Shown here piece after piece: positions 40,207 to 52,300 of a stretch of 64,000 nucleotides of DNA. The position numbers and the translations under genes are program-made. The notes beneath the pieces are model-generated. The model was not told the DNA's origin. It was given only the letters and a program-made list of their open reading frames with translations, and did no database searches. This DNA is from Leptothoe spongobia TAU-MAC 1115 (GTDB lineage: Bacteria > Cyanobacteriota > Cyanobacteriia > Phormidesmidales > Phormidesmidaceae): contig NZ_JADOES010000016.1 of assembly GCF_018739885.1 (NCBI RefSeq), forward strand, positions 1-64,000, written 5' to 3'. Within the stretch, counting starts at the first letter, position 1. Every line of letters starts with the position of its first letter.

Positions 40207-40317
40207 GGTCATAAATCCTTAAGAATTCTGTTTTCCAGATTAGTTGGCTGATATGAGGTTCTATAGGCATGATCCATATTCACCCCATGCCTATACTTTA
40301 CAAAGTGCTGTTTGAGC

Positions 40318-40367
40318 AGTCATTACAGGAAATGTCTGGTGTTTGAGGTTATGTGTCAGAAAATGTC
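40318..40367 (-). promoter_or_regulatory. TGTC four-box motif, copy 3
   Basis: Boxes begin at 40318 (AGTC), 40333, 40354 and 40364 (TGTC), giving offsets of 15, 21 and 10 nt. The first box lies in AGTCATTACAGGAAATGTC. It is about 110 nt upstream of the double-glycine precursor gene. Confidence 0.6.
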
Positions 40368-40387
40368 TGTTTAACCCATTATGCATA

Positions 40388-40431
40388 AGTCCACTGTCAA
40401 CTCTGAAAACAGAGAGAGCTGACAATGGACT
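40388..40431 (-). terminator. Hairpin downstream of the M23 peptidase gene
   Basis: AGTCCACTGTCA pairs with TGACAATGGACT (11 of 12), with an inner CTCT/AGAG extension. It lies 25-65 nt after the stop at 40455. No clear U-tract follows. Confidence 0.6.
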
Positions 40432-40454
40432 CGCTGAGTAAGCGTAGCTATCGC

Positions 40455-41756
40455 TTACATGAAACAACGTTCAACGGTTTTAACCTGATCGCCATCTTCT
40501 GGATGGTGGGTAACTACTTCAGCTTCATAGCAACGTTGATTGCCAGGAGAGGCTGGTTCAATACCGGTGAAGCCAATGTTGAGCTGATACCAGCTGCTGT
40601 CGCTACTACTGGATGGATGGGGAGTGGCTGTGATCAGCTTATGGTCAAAGTCAGCGTAGCGATGACCATTGGTGAAGGTGGTACCTGCGTTTTGTTCTAA
40701 AAAGAAATCAGGACCGGTGGGGTTTGTACCGATGAAGTAAGGATTCTCATCTTTCTCCGTATTCCATCTTGAAGAGCTAGTGGGGAAGGAGGTATGTTGC
40801 ATACTCCAATCATCCACAACAAATTCATTGTTGTTGACTTCGTAGGCGGCAACATAGGTTCCCTGGGTGCTGGATTGGTCTGTGTAGGTGCGCTCGGTTG
40901 AGCCAACAGTACCGTCATAGGCTTTGAGGGTGACTGACTTGAGGTTAAAGTTATAGCCAGCATCTGCGGTTAAATTTACCCAAACATCGCTATCGTCAAG
41001 GTTAGGGGTTTCAGCAATTTCGACCGCTAGCGGATCGGCTCCCGTTAGTTTTGCATAGGGTAGATAAAACATGGGATTACGAGCATCCTTCGCATAGGAA
41101 AACCGACCAGATGTATTGCGTCCAGCGGCTGATGCCCGTACATAGGGATCACGAATCTCAAAGTGCAGATGGTCAAAGTCTCCTGCCTGGCTAGTGCCGG
41201 TCCAGGCAATGTGCTGACCTTTGGTTACCTGGGTGGGCTGACCATTTTGATCCGTTGCCGCTATTTGCACGTTACTAACGTGATTATAAATAGAAATACG
41301 ACAGGGATTTGTATTTGAGCAGTGAGTAGCCCCATTGGCAGGATGGAGTAGGGTGATTTTGCGATCGCGACTACTCTTCTGGGTAATGGATTTGACATAA
41401 CCATCGGCGACGGCAAAAACGGGATTATCACCATTGTTGTCTGGGGTCGCTAAATCAATGCCACGGTGAAAGGAAACTGCTCGACTGGTGGTATTAAAGT
41501 TGCGATATCCAAAGCCATGGTGGATGGGAAAATCTGTTTTACCGTCGGTGTCGATACGTTGACTATAGTCACAGGTGGTGCCTGTGGAACCATCATCCCA
41601 GGCATTGCCCAGTTCTTCTTTAATTCGTCCGCATAGGGGCCAGGTCATGGCATCCCATGTATTTGTTGTTTGGGCAGAGGCCGGTTTAGGGTTTGGTAGA
41701 TTGAAGGTGATGATAATTGCGATCGCAATTAAAATTTTCAATAGTTTACTACGCAT
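40455..41756 (-). CDS. Secreted M23 family metallopeptidase
   Basis: This is a 433-residue protein with a signal peptide (about 1-28, ending KPASAQ) and an M23 (lysostaphin/DD-endopeptidase) domain at about residues 75-210. The zinc-site motifs are intact: HRGID (His97, Asp101) and HLH (His196, His198). Peptidoglycan peptide-bridge hydrolysis is the usual role of the family. The C-terminal 220 residues form an unrecognised, probably beta-rich region (YNFNLKSVTLKAYDG, YVAAYEVNNNEF) that may bind a ligand or wall component. GGAG lies 6 nt upstream of the ATG. A TGTC motif copy lies about 90 nt upstream. It could be an effector, a cell-wall remodelling enzyme, or an M23 protein linked to the neighbouring peptide unit. 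Confidence 0.85.
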   Translation of the reverse strand: MRSKLLKILIAIAIIITFNLPNPKPASAQTTNTWDAMTWPLCGRIKEELGNAWDDGSTGTTCDYSQRIDTDGKTDFPIHHGFGYRNFNTTSRAVSFHRGIDLATPDNNGDNPVFAVADGYVKSITQKSSRDRKITLLHPANGATHCSNTNPCRISIYNHVSNVQIAATDQNGQPTQVTKGQHIAWTGTSQAGDFDHLHFEIRDPYVRASAAGRNTSGRFSYAKDARNPMFYLPYAKLTGADPLAVEIAETPNLDDSDVWVNLTADAGYNFNLKSVTLKAYDGTVGSTERTYTDQSSTQGTYVAAYEVNNNEFVVDDWSMQHTSFPTSSSRWNTEKDENPYFIGTNPTGPDFFLEQNAGTTFTNGHRYADFDHKLITATPHPSSSSDSSWYQLNIGFTGIEPASPGNQRCYEAEVVTHHPEDGDQVKTVERCFM

Positions 41757-42498
41757 TAGAATCTCCTAAAGATATACTTTCGGTTAATGAGTGTTGAAAA
41801 AAATTGTGTAATAACACACCCCTAAGATAGGAATTGAAACGGACATTGTCGTTACAGAAAAAGTCTGGTGTTTTGAAACAAGCTGTCAGGAGAAATTAGT
41901 TGGATAATGCTCCTCAATGAACTCAATCAGCTGTCAGGGATCTGTGTAAAAAAAGTACCTGTTGTGAGATAACGTCAGTAGCTGCTGTCCCCTTTGCAAA
42001 GTAGTAGGATTGATTCTTTAACCAAAAGAATTTCTATTAGTGAGCAGCTGTCAAAGTAGCTTGAGGTTATTCAGGCCCTCAAGGCCTGAAGATTAGGGGC
42101 TTCGGAAATTAATCCTCCCAAGCTCTTGTGGAAGAATAAGAACTCAAAGTCCCTCAGAATTGGGGGGATTTAGGCAGAGTTGTTTAAAAAATCATCTAAT
42201 TCTATACATAGGTCTAATGTCAAAAATCCAAAGTTATAGTGTCAACAGCTGGACTCTAGTTTCCTACCCAATCAGGCTTTCTTGACTTGCGTGAATATAC
42301 GTAGCTATTAATCTTCAATCCATAATAATATCAAGTCGTCGAGAAGGCCCACAATATGCATTTCTGCACAGTCTTGAAATTACAAGGCTTACAGCTTATT
42401 TTATCTGGTCGTATATTATGGTTATTCAATCTGACTTGATATAAGATAAGATAAGATTATCTATCTATTAAAAAAAAGAACTTTATTCTCAACGAATA
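41757..42498. other. 742-bp divergent intergenic region
   Basis: This region separates the minus-strand M23 gene from the plus-strand signalling gene. It holds motif copy 4 (41847-41887), a TTCAGGCC / GGCCTGAA hairpin (42070-42090), and a very AT-rich stretch before 42499 with repeated GATAA units and a TATAAG-like sequence that may include the promoter of the signalling gene. No gene is supported. Confidence 0.6.
41847..41887 (-). promoter_or_regulatory. TGTC motif, copy 4 (three boxes)
   Basis: TGTCGTTACAGAAAAAGTC is followed by a TGTC box at 41884. Offsets are 15 and 22 nt; the fourth box is missing. It lies about 90 nt upstream of the M23 peptidase gene. Confidence 0.55.
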
Positions 42499-45400
42499 AT
42501 GATTGATCCTAATCTTCTAATTATTCAATCAAATATAAAGGTTTTAGCAGCCCTTAAGCAAATGGGGCATAATGCTGACATAAATTTGGAGCTAGCCCAG
42601 ACTAATTCTTCCTCTTCGGCAAGAATTCCCAAACGTTCCAGCTATGCCCTAGTTTTAGAGTCGGAAGAACTGGTAGGTATCTTAACCGAACGAGATATTG
42701 TTCGCTTGACAGCTCAGAAAATTGACCTTGCCAGTACCGCAGTGTCCGATGTCATGACTCGGCAATTAATTACCATCCAAGAAACAGAGTTAGACAATCC
42801 CTTCGCTGCTCTAACTATTTTTCGTCAACATCGTATTCGCCATTTACCAGTCTTAAATGCTCAAAAACAGGTCGTTGGAGTTGTTACCCAAAAAAGTATA
42901 CGCAGTTCCTTAAAATCTAGAGATTTGCTGAGACTTCGCCAGGTCAGGGAAGTGATGTCTGACAATGTGGTTACTGCCATACCCAAGGCTACAGTATTAG
43001 ACTTGGCCCAATTAATGGCAACTCACCGAGTAAGTTGTGTTGTGATTGTAGAAGATCTAGCTTCGAACGGGACATCTATGCTCTCTCCCATTGGGATTAT
43101 CACAGAACGAGATATTCTTCGATTTCAAACCTTGGATCTGGATTTGAACATGCTTGAAGCTCAGACAGTTATGAGTGCTCCACTCGTATGTATGAAACCT
43201 CAAGATGATCTCTGGAAGCTCAATCAAACAATGGAACGGTTGCATGTCCGGCGGTTAGTCGTTACGGATGACCGCAACGTTCTAGTTGGGATTATCACCC
43301 AAACCAGCATTTTGACGGCAATAGATCCCATCGAAATGCAGAATACAATAATGATTCTGCAACAAGAGGTGGAGCAGTTGAGAAATGAACAGACTCAATT
43401 ATTACAGGAGCAAAACCTTCAATTAGAAAACCAGGTCACTGAAACCGAGGAACGATTTCGAGCCATTTTCAACCAGACATTTCAATTTATTGGCCTACTA
43501 AACCCAGACGGTATTTTGCTTGAAACCAATCAAACTGCTCTGGAGTTTGGTGGCTTAAAACGGGAAGATGTTATCAATCGTCCTTTCTGGGAAACCCATT
43601 GGTGGCAAATTTCATTAGAAACCCAGCAACAACTTCAAGCTGCAATTACACAAGCTGCCCAAGGAGAATTTATCCGTTACGAGGTTGATATTCAGGGCAT
43701 CCATGGAAAAATCATCACCATTGATTTTTCCCTTAGACCGGTTGTAGATGAGGCTGGCAGCGTCAAATGGTTGATCCCAGAAGGGAGGAATATCAATGAT
43801 CTCAAGCGCACTCAAGAGGAACTAAAACAGAGTCAAAAACACTATGCTAACTTGGCAGAAGCAGCTCCTGTGGGTATCTTTCAAACCGATGCAGATGGAA
43901 ATTGTTGTTATGTTAATGAACAATGGTGTCAAATTGCAGGTCTTTCAGCGGAAGAAGCCATGGGAATGGGATGGGTTACTGGGTTACATCCTGATGATCG
44001 ACAACGCGTAGCAGCTGAATGGTACCGTGCGGCTCAAACAAATGACCTGTTTCGCTCAGAATATCGATTTCAATCTCTATCATCAGGACAGGTGACTTGG
44101 GTTTTAGGACAATCAGTCTCAGAAACAGACCTCAATGGGCAAGTTAATGGCTATATTGGCACTATCGTTAATATAACTGAACGGAAGCAAGCTGAACTTG
44201 AACTCGCTCAAAACAAAGCTAATCTTGAAATAAGCGTTGATCAGCGAACTGCAGAGTTAGAAGTTAGCAGACAACGACACGCCGACATGTATCAAAAAAC
44301 GCCTGTTATGTTTCATTCCATTGATTGGCAAGGGCGAATCCGCCATGTTAGTGATTACTGGTTGGAGAAGTTAGGATACACCCAAGATGAAGTAATTGGA
44401 CATAAATCAACAGAATTTCTCACTCCAGAATCTTGTCACTATGCAGAAACAGTAGTGCTTCCAGAATACTTTAAGACAGGCGTTTGTTCTGATATTCCTT
44501 ATCAGATAGTTACCAAAGGTGGCCAGGTAATCGATGTCTTGTTGTCCGCTAACAGCCATCAAGATACCTCGGGACAGAGAATGTCTCTGGCAGTTATGGT
44601 CGATGTAACTGCCAGTAACCAAAAGTTGTACCGGGAGAAAGAGCTGGCTCAGGTAACCCTGCAATCAATTGCCGATGCCGTGATTACCACAGACGCTCAG
44701 GGATACATTGAATTTATCAATCCTGTTGCAGAAGAATTAACCGGTTGGAAAGCGGCTGAAGCACAAGGAGTTCCCTTAACTCAGGCGTTTCGTATTATCA
44801 ATGAAATTACACGTACTTCGGCAGAAAATCCAGTTGAGAAAGTTTTACGTGATGGCCAAATTGCTGGATTAGCAAACCATACCGCTTTGATTTCCAAAAG
44901 CGGTATTGAGTATAGCATTGAGGATTCTGCAGCACCGATTCGTAATCGCGCGGGCGACATTATTGGAGCGGTTATGGTGTTCCACGATGTGACCCACGCT
45001 CGCCAACTTCAGAGAGATTTATCATGGCAAGCTAGCCACGATAGCTTAACAGAGTTAGTAAATCGGCAAAGATTTGAGCAAGAGCTTGATGTAGCTCTCC
45101 AGAGCTTAATACACGATGATCAGACTCATGTTTTATGTTTCTTAGATCTAGACCAATTTAAGATTGTTAATGACACTTGCGGTCATACGGCAGGTGATGA
45201 ACTTTTGCGTCAGGTTTCTCAACTCTTGAAAAAGCAGATTCGTGCAATAGATCTTTTAGCTCGACTCGGGGGGGATGAATTTGGAATTTTACTTAAACAA
45301 TGCTCCTTAGAAGCTGCACAAGCGATCACCCAAAAGGTCCTATCAGCAGTACAAGACTTTCGATTTGTGTGGCAAGATAAAGTGTTCAGTATCGGCGTTA

Positions 45401-46350
45401 GTATTGGGCTTGTATCTTTGGATATGGAAAGCATCTTGACTGAAGTTTTAAGTGCTGCCGATTCAGCTTGTTATGCGGCAAAGAATAAAGGTCGAAACCG
45501 TATCCAAATCTATGAATCCCATGACTTGGAGCTGATCAATCAACGAGGAGAACGACATTGGAGTCTTCAAATAAAACATGCCTTAGAAGAAAATCGATTT
45601 TGTTTATATCGCCAAGTGATTGCCTCTACCACCCATCCCCCTGAAACGGCTTATGAAGTACTTTTGAGAATGGTTGATAGCCAAGGAAATCTGATTACTC
45701 CAGAAATGTTTATCCCCGCTGCAGAGCGTTACAATTTGATGCCAGCGATTGATCGTTGGGTTATTAAAACTTTTTTAGATTATGTTGAACAAACTTTGAC
45801 TGGATATGAGGATGAGACAATATCTGATATTCATGCCAATAAGCTTCACTTTATCAATCTTTCAGGCAATAGTATTGGGGATCCTCTATTCTTGGAATTC
45901 ATTAAAGAAGAATTCAAACAGCATGATTTTTCTCTTCAAAACATTGGGTTCGAAATCACGGAAACTACAGCAATTTCAAACTTACAACAAGCCACTCACT
46001 TTATCCACGAGTTGAAACAACTCGGTTGCCAATTCTCTTTGGATGATTTTGGTAGTGGAATGTCTTCGTTTGGTTACCTCAAAAATCTGCCGGTTGATTA
46101 CCTTAAAATTGATGGTCATTTTATAAAGGACATTATTGCAGATTCTGCCACTTATGCGATCGTAGAATCGATCAATCATGTTGGTCATGTTATGGGGCTT
46201 AAGACAATTGCAGAATATGTTGAAAATTATCCCCTTCGAGAATGCTTAGACAATATGGGGGTCGATTATGTGCAAGGTTTTGGTATTTCTCGACCGGCAC
46301 CTATTATCTCTGTATCTAAATCGAGCCTTTATGAGTCTGAGTGTCCATAA
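42499..46350 (+). CDS. CBS-PAS-GGDEF-EAL signalling protein (cyclic-di-GMP turnover)
   Basis: This is a 1283-residue cytoplasmic protein. It has two pairs of CBS domains (about 5-130 and 150-275), a coiled coil (about 283-320, QEVEQLRNEQTQLLQEQ), and four PAS domains (about 320-440, 445-565, 595-715, 725-850). A GGDEF domain follows with intact GGDEF near residue 924 (LARLGGDEFGILL), and then an EAL domain (about 1020-1275). The EAL signature reads EVLLR in place of EALLR, but the loop DDFGSGMSSFGYLKNLPVDYLKIDG is intact, so both cyclase and phosphodiesterase activity are possible. CBS pairs often bind adenine nucleotides, and PAS domains sense small ligands or redox state. It has its own AT-rich promoter region and converges with the NRPS gene (19 nt between stops). 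A link to control of the neighbouring loci is speculative. Confidence 0.9.
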   Translation: MIDPNLLIIQSNIKVLAALKQMGHNADINLELAQTNSSSSARIPKRSSYALVLESEELVGILTERDIVRLTAQKIDLASTAVSDVMTRQLITIQETELDNPFAALTIFRQHRIRHLPVLNAQKQVVGVVTQKSIRSSLKSRDLLRLRQVREVMSDNVVTAIPKATVLDLAQLMATHRVSCVVIVEDLASNGTSMLSPIGIITERDILRFQTLDLDLNMLEAQTVMSAPLVCMKPQDDLWKLNQTMERLHVRRLVVTDDRNVLVGIITQTSILTAIDPIEMQNTIMILQQEVEQLRNEQTQLLQEQNLQLENQVTETEERFRAIFNQTFQFIGLLNPDGILLETNQTALEFGGLKREDVINRPFWETHWWQISLETQQQLQAAITQAAQGEFIRYEVDIQGIHGKIITIDFSLRPVVDEAGSVKWLIPEGRNINDLKRTQEELKQSQKHYANLAEAAPVGIFQTDADGNCCYVNEQWCQIAGLSAEEAMGMGWVTGLHPDDRQRVAAEWYRAAQTNDLFRSEYRFQSLSSGQVTWVLGQSVSETDLNGQVNGYIGTIVNITERKQAELELAQNKANLEISVDQRTAELEVSRQRHADMYQKTPVMFHSIDWQGRIRHVSDYWLEKLGYTQDEVIGHKSTEFLTPESCHYAETVVLPEYFKTGVCSDIPYQIVTKGGQVIDVLLSANSHQDTSGQRMSLAVMVDVTASNQKLYREKELAQVTLQSIADAVITTDAQGYIEFINPVAEELTGWKAAEAQGVPLTQAFRIINEITRTSAENPVEKVLRDGQIAGLANHTALISKSGIEYSIEDSAAPIRNRAGDIIGAVMVFHDVTHARQLQRDLSWQASHDSLTELVNRQRFEQELDVALQSLIHDDQTHVLCFLDLDQFKIVNDTCGHTAGDELLRQVSQLLKKQIRAIDLLARLGGDEFGILLKQCSLEAAQAITQKVLSAVQDFRFVWQDKVFSIGVSIGLVSLDMESILTEVLSAADSACYAAKNKGRNRIQIYESHDLELINQRGERHWSLQIKHALEENRFCLYRQVIASTTHPPETAYEVLLRMVDSQGNLITPEMFIPAAERYNLMPAIDRWVIKTFLDYVEQTLTGYEDETISDIHANKLHFINLSGNSIGDPLFLEFIKEEFKQHDFSLQNIGFEITETTAISNLQQATHFIHELKQLGCQFSLDDFGSGMSSFGYLKNLPVDYLKIDGHFIKDIIADSATYAIVESINHVGHVMGLKTIAEYVENYPLRECLDNMGVDYVQGFGISRPAPIISVSKSSLYESECP

Positions 46351-46369
46351 GGATATCCTACAAACAATG

Positions 46370-49300
46370 TCACGCGGGTACTCTATTTATTTGCTGGTCC
46401 TTTATCTGAGTATAGGTATTTTGCGGAGATGGAAAAAAACCACAATCAACAAAGTATTTGAGATGACGATCGAGGAGTGCGTTGTCTACTGGCGGACACA
46501 CCAGGTTGCTACCTGCCAAAGCTTTCTGGGTATACCGATCATCGAATTGTGGTAAACGGTCTTCAAAATACATTTCGACCACGCTTAAGCCACAGTCAAG
46601 CTTTTCAACAAACAACGGTACAAACGGTGCGATGGGTACATCAGGACAATCGATGACATAGCGGGTAAGTTTCTCGCACCAATCGTCATATTCGCAACGC
46701 TCGATTGGATAGCCAATGACCCTCAGTCGTTCGATAACCTGCGACATACCACCAGCACAGAGATTGGTGAGATGATAGGTTTGGCCAGTGGCCGCCTGGG
46801 TTGAGGCAATATGCACAATAAGTTCGCTGGCATAGTCAACCGGGAGCATATCGACACAGAAAAAATTCTTTGGGGCAATCCCGAGGTCGACAATGGCATG
46901 AAAAATACAGGGTGTGATCAGATCGTGGGTCTTCCATCGGCCAGTCTGACTATGGCCGGAGATGTCTTTTGGGCGATAAATAGTCACCGGTAACCCCTGC
47001 TGCTGGGCTGCGAAGAGAATTTGTTCAGATACCCATTTACTTTCGGTATATCCCATACAGATATCCTCTGGATTGGTAATTGGGTCATTTTCGTAAACTC
47101 GTTTGGCCCCATGAAACTGGGATACGGCCCCAACGGAGAGTGTTGATACGTAGTGTACAGGAGTTGTACAACCGTGGCTGGCTAAGCGGATAATCTCCTG
47201 GGTACCGTCTACATTAGCTCCCCGCAACGCAGAGTAAGGATACATAAAATTGACTTGAGCACCGTTGTGCAAAATCAAATCAATGGTGTTTGCCAGGGTA
47301 TTAAAACCTGCCTCAGAAAGGCCAAAGCGCGGTTTTGACAGATCGCCTGGGATAGGGATAATTCGATCTTGCCAATCCGACTCCGGTGAGAACATCGGAA
47401 AGCGAGCAAGGGCCTTTTCAATGCGAGCCCGTGCCTGAGCCACATCGTCTCCACGGACTAAGCAATGAATCTGTGCTGTTGTACGGTGTAACAAAACTTG
47501 CAGTAGGGCGATACCCAAAAAGCCAGTTGCACCAGTGAGCAATACCTCTGAAAATCCTCCTACCTGTTGCGAGCTGGCAGCTGAAATCTCTATCGAGGGA
47601 TCCAACTGGGCCTCAGCGAAGAAATCTACTTGTTTATGTTTAGGCAGCTGTCCATGAGGGGCAACAAACTCGGTTAACCAAGCTGCATATCGTTTGACAT
47701 CGGGATATTCCAAAAGTGCCCGTAGCAATTGGCCATTGGTCTCCAACGATAGACTAAAGTGTTGTTGAATATCGAGACACAGGGCAACGGCTAGTAGTGA
47801 ATGTCCGCCCAGGGAGAAGAAGTCGTCATTCACACCTACGTGATCGAGACGGAGATGATTGGCCCATAGCTGGCATAAATGTTGCTCATATGCCGTTCTT
47901 GGCAGCTCACCATCTGTTGCTGATAATCTCTGTTCAGGGGTTGGTGGTGGCAGGGCTTTGCGATCGATCTTGCCATGTGCCGTTATGGGTAAAGTGGTTA
48001 ACACAATAAATCCTGCCGGTAGCATGTAGTCGGGCAACCGTGACGATAAAAATGCTCGTAAGTGGTTATGGCTAATGTCTTTCTCATTAGCTACGACATA
48101 GGCCCATAAACACGTATTAGTCTTGTTCTCCGGGTGACAGATTACAATCGCATCGCGAACTGCTGGATGGTCAACAAGGACTCGCTCGATTTCACCCAAC
48201 TCAATACGAAAACCGCGAATCTTGACTTGATGATCTATGCGACCAAGGTATTGAATGTCTCCGTTGGGTAAATAGCGCCCCAGATCACCCGAGCGATAGA
48301 GGCGACGTCCACTGTCTGATACCAACGGATGTGCTACAAAGCGCTCCGCCGTGAGTTCCGGCAAATTTACATACCCCAGAGTCAGACCGCCACCACCCAC
48401 ATGAATTTCTCCTGGAATTCCGATTGGGACCGGCTGTTGATATTGATCGAGAAGACGCATTTCGAGATCGGGTATTGGACGGCCAATACAGCTGGTCTCG
48501 CCGCTCTCGATATCTGCCAGGCGAATTGGACGATAGGTGACATGCACGGTCGTCTCAGTAATACCGTACATATTGATGAGGGCGGGAGTTTGATCGCCAT
48601 GGCGTTCAACCCATGGCTGTAAGGCTGATGGCTCCAGCGCTTCGCCACCAAAGATGATATACCGCAAGCATAGTTCAGCCTCTCCAACCCAGCGGGCATC
48701 AGCCAGCATCAACTGCTGAAAAGCTGATGGGGTCTGACACAACACAGTGACCTTGTGTTTGCATAACAGTTGATGAAACGTATCGGGTGCCCGACTGGTT
48801 GCATGGGAGACAACGACCAATTGTCCTCCGTGCAAGAGTGCTCCGTACATTTCCCAAACCGCAAAATCAAAGGCAATCGAGTGAAAGAGACACCACACAT
48901 CGCGCTCGTTGAACTGAAACCACTGTTCTGTAGCGGCCAAGAGACGCATGACGTTGCCATGGCTTGCCAAAACCCCTTTGGGTTTCCCGGTGGACCCTGA
49001 TGTGTAGATGATATAGGCACCACTATGGACATCAGTTAAGTGTACAGGGGTAGCCTTGGCATATTGCGCCAGCATAGTACTGGCCTGGTCAAGACATAGG
49101 GGATTAATGTGCTGAGGCAAACGCGATAGGTGACATGAATGGGTGAGTACTAACGCGACGTTGGCATCCTTGAGAATAAATGACAAACGAGTCTCTGGAT
49201 AGATGGGGTCTACGGGGACATAGATGCCACCAGCTTTGAGAATACCGAGAATAGCCACCATCAGGTCAACACAGCGTTCCATGCACAGCCCTACAGGAAT

Positions 49301-52300
49301 CGCAGGGCCCACTCCGTGGCTCTGGAGGTAGCAGGCCAGCTGAGAAGAAAGGGCATCTAGCTCACGATAGGTCAGTGATTGTTGTCTATCGTCTCCATCG
49401 ATAACTGCGATCGCATCAGGTGTCCGCTGAGCCTGGGCAGAAAACTGCTGATGCAGTGTTTCACTGACCGGGAAGTTGGCGCGTTTATCTCCCCACTTGG
49501 TCAACAGCGCTAGCTCAGTCACCGGGATATAGTCAATGGCCATCAGCGGCAGTAGCGGATCTGCCACAACATGCTCAACCAGGGTGCAATAATGCTGTGC
49601 AAGTCGCTCAATGGTTGCAGTCTCAAAGAGATCCGTATTGTACTCAAAGCGAAGCCGCACGCTGTCCAGCCATTCTTCGACTTCGACGGTTAGATCAAAT
49701 TTAGAGGTACCACTGTGTAGATCGTACTGGTCGAAGCCCCAATCAGTCCTGTCGTTTGAGCACGCAGGCTCCATCACGAACATAAGCCGTACCAGGGGAC
49801 TATTTTGGCTACGTTCCCACGGCAGTTGCTGTACTAGCCAGTCGAAGGGCACCTCGTGATTTTGTGCGTTTCGCAAAACATGATTGACGCGATTGAGCAA
49901 TTCAGCAAAGCTGAGATTCCCAGACAGCTCGACACGCAGTGCTAACGTATTCAGGAATTGGCCAAAGACACCTGCCAACGCAGGATGATTTCGTTCACTG
50001 GAAACTGTGCCAATAAGGAGATCCCCTGCGCTAGTGTAGCGATGGATCAGGGTTAGAAAGGCCGACAATAACGTTACGAAGGGTGTTACGCCATGCCGGT
50101 GACCAACTGACTGGACAGATTTCCATAGCGGTGCAGGTAGTTGTATGCAATGAGATTTTCCACGAAATTGTGGCTGTGCAGATCGTAGCCGATCCCCTGG
50201 CAGCTGGGTTTCCTCCGCTCCTTCGAGAGTCTTTCGCCAATATGCGAGTCGCGCTGACAAATCTGTTTTCTCCAGGACTTGACGTTGCCAATGTGCATAA
50301 TCCGCGTATTGAATGGGCAGTGCAGGCAGATCAGGTTTTTGCCCCAAAGTGCAACAATCATAGAGTACTGGCAATTCGCGACGCAGAATGCCAAAGATAG
50401 ACTCCGCATCAATGGCAATATGATGAAACGCCAGGTAGAGACGTGATGTATCAGCATCAATGTGGACCAACAAACCGCGTATCATTAAATCTGTGGTCAG
50501 CTTAAACGGTGTCTGCAGCATCTTCTGGGCCGTGTGCCGTGCCACTTGTTCTCGCTCCTGAGCCGATGGCAATGACTGCAGGTCTAGAACTGGAAGGTGG
50601 AAACGATACGAGGCTTGGATGGTCTGATACGGTTGTCCATTCTCGTCGATATGAATTGTTGTCCGAAGCACCTCGTGACGTCTGACAACATACTGCAGGG
50701 CCTGTTCCATCGCAGTTGTTGAGATCGCACCAGGCAGAGTCACCGTCAGGGGCTCATTGTAGAGGGGCATATGATCTAGTTGTTGCGCGATGAACCACAT
50801 CCGCTGTTGTGCAAACGAAAGCGGTATGGAATCATGGCGAGGTACAGCTTGCAATGGTATGTTGCCTGACTGTCCAAATTGAGCACTGATCTCGTCCGCT
50901 AGGACAGCGACAGTTCTAGCGGAGAAGAGCTGTCCTATATTGATGGCGACTTGGAACTGGGTGTTGATTGCTGCAACCAATTCCGCTGCTAGTAGAGAGT
51001 CTCCACCTAGCTCAATAAAGTCATCAACAATACCAACCTGATCAATATCTAGAACTGTAGCCCAAAGGTCAGCTAGCTGCTGTTGCAAGTCTGTGCAGGA
51101 TGCCTGGAAGGTGGCAAACACTCCGGTTGCACCTCGTCCTAAATTGGGTAGAGCCTTACGGTCAAGCTTGCCATTGGGGGTGAGTGGTAGTTCGTCGAGC
51201 GCCACATAAAAGGTGGGAATCATATGGGCCGGTAAACTACGTTGCAGAAACTGTCGCAATTCTGCTCCATTGGGAGGTGGTACTGAGTCAGCTACAAAGT
51301 AGGCCGCTAATTGGTTGCGATCGCTGGCGTCAGATCTGATGGCTACCGCAACAGAATGAATACTTTCATGTTGTTCCAATACTGCCTCAATTTCACCTGG
51401 CTCAATGCGGTACCCACGAATTTTGATCTGGTTGTCAATCCGACCCAAGAATTCCAAAACCCCATCTGAACGCCATCTTGCCCGATCTCCTGTTCGATAC
51501 AAGGTAGGTTCAGCCAGATGGGGAGCTGCCACAAATCGCTTGGTAGTTTCCCCAGGGCGATTGAGATAACCGTGAGCCAGTCCATCCCCTGCGATACATA
51601 GTTCACCAGATTGCTCGCCAGCAACAGACCGTAATTGTGAGTCCAAAATGTAGACTCGTGTTTTAGAAATGGGACGGCCAATCGGAATCGTTTCTTCTTG
51701 TAGATCGGCTGGGGTAACCGTGTGTATGGTAGTAAATGTGGTGTTTTCAGTGGGACCATACCCATTTACTACGCGAGTGTTGGGGCAAGCTGCCAAAAAT
51801 TTTTGAGCACACGTTGGCGAGAGCGTCTCACCGCCAACAATGAGCAGCTTGAGACCAACCAGGTCAGACAGCACGGTATGCGTCATCGCATGAAACAGAG
51901 CAGTGGTCAAAAAAGCACTGGTAATTTCATATTCTCGAATAGTCTCAGCCACCTGAGATACTGTTTTTACCTGAGGGGGGCAAACAACCAAATGTGCGCC
52001 ATTTAACAAGGGACCCCAGATCTCCAGGGTCGAAGCATCAAACCCGATGGGGGCAAATTGTAGCCAAATTTCTGTATCGTCAAAGGGAGCCCAATTAGTT
52101 CCACAAACCAAGCGTATAACCCCCTTATGGGGTATGCAAACAGCTTTTGGGTGCCCTGTAGAACCAGACGTATAGAGAATGTATGCCAGATCGTCAGAAT
52201 GGGTGTGATTAACTGGCGGTGTAGGGGTATAGTCCCCCTTAGCTAATACATCATCCAGGCAGAGTACGGTTCCCTCAAATTGTGGTATGTGATCCACAAA

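Noticed and set aside
40425..40700. Plus-strand open frame overlapping the end of the M23 gene
   Set aside because: It is antisense to a clear coding region, with no domain and no ribosome binding site.
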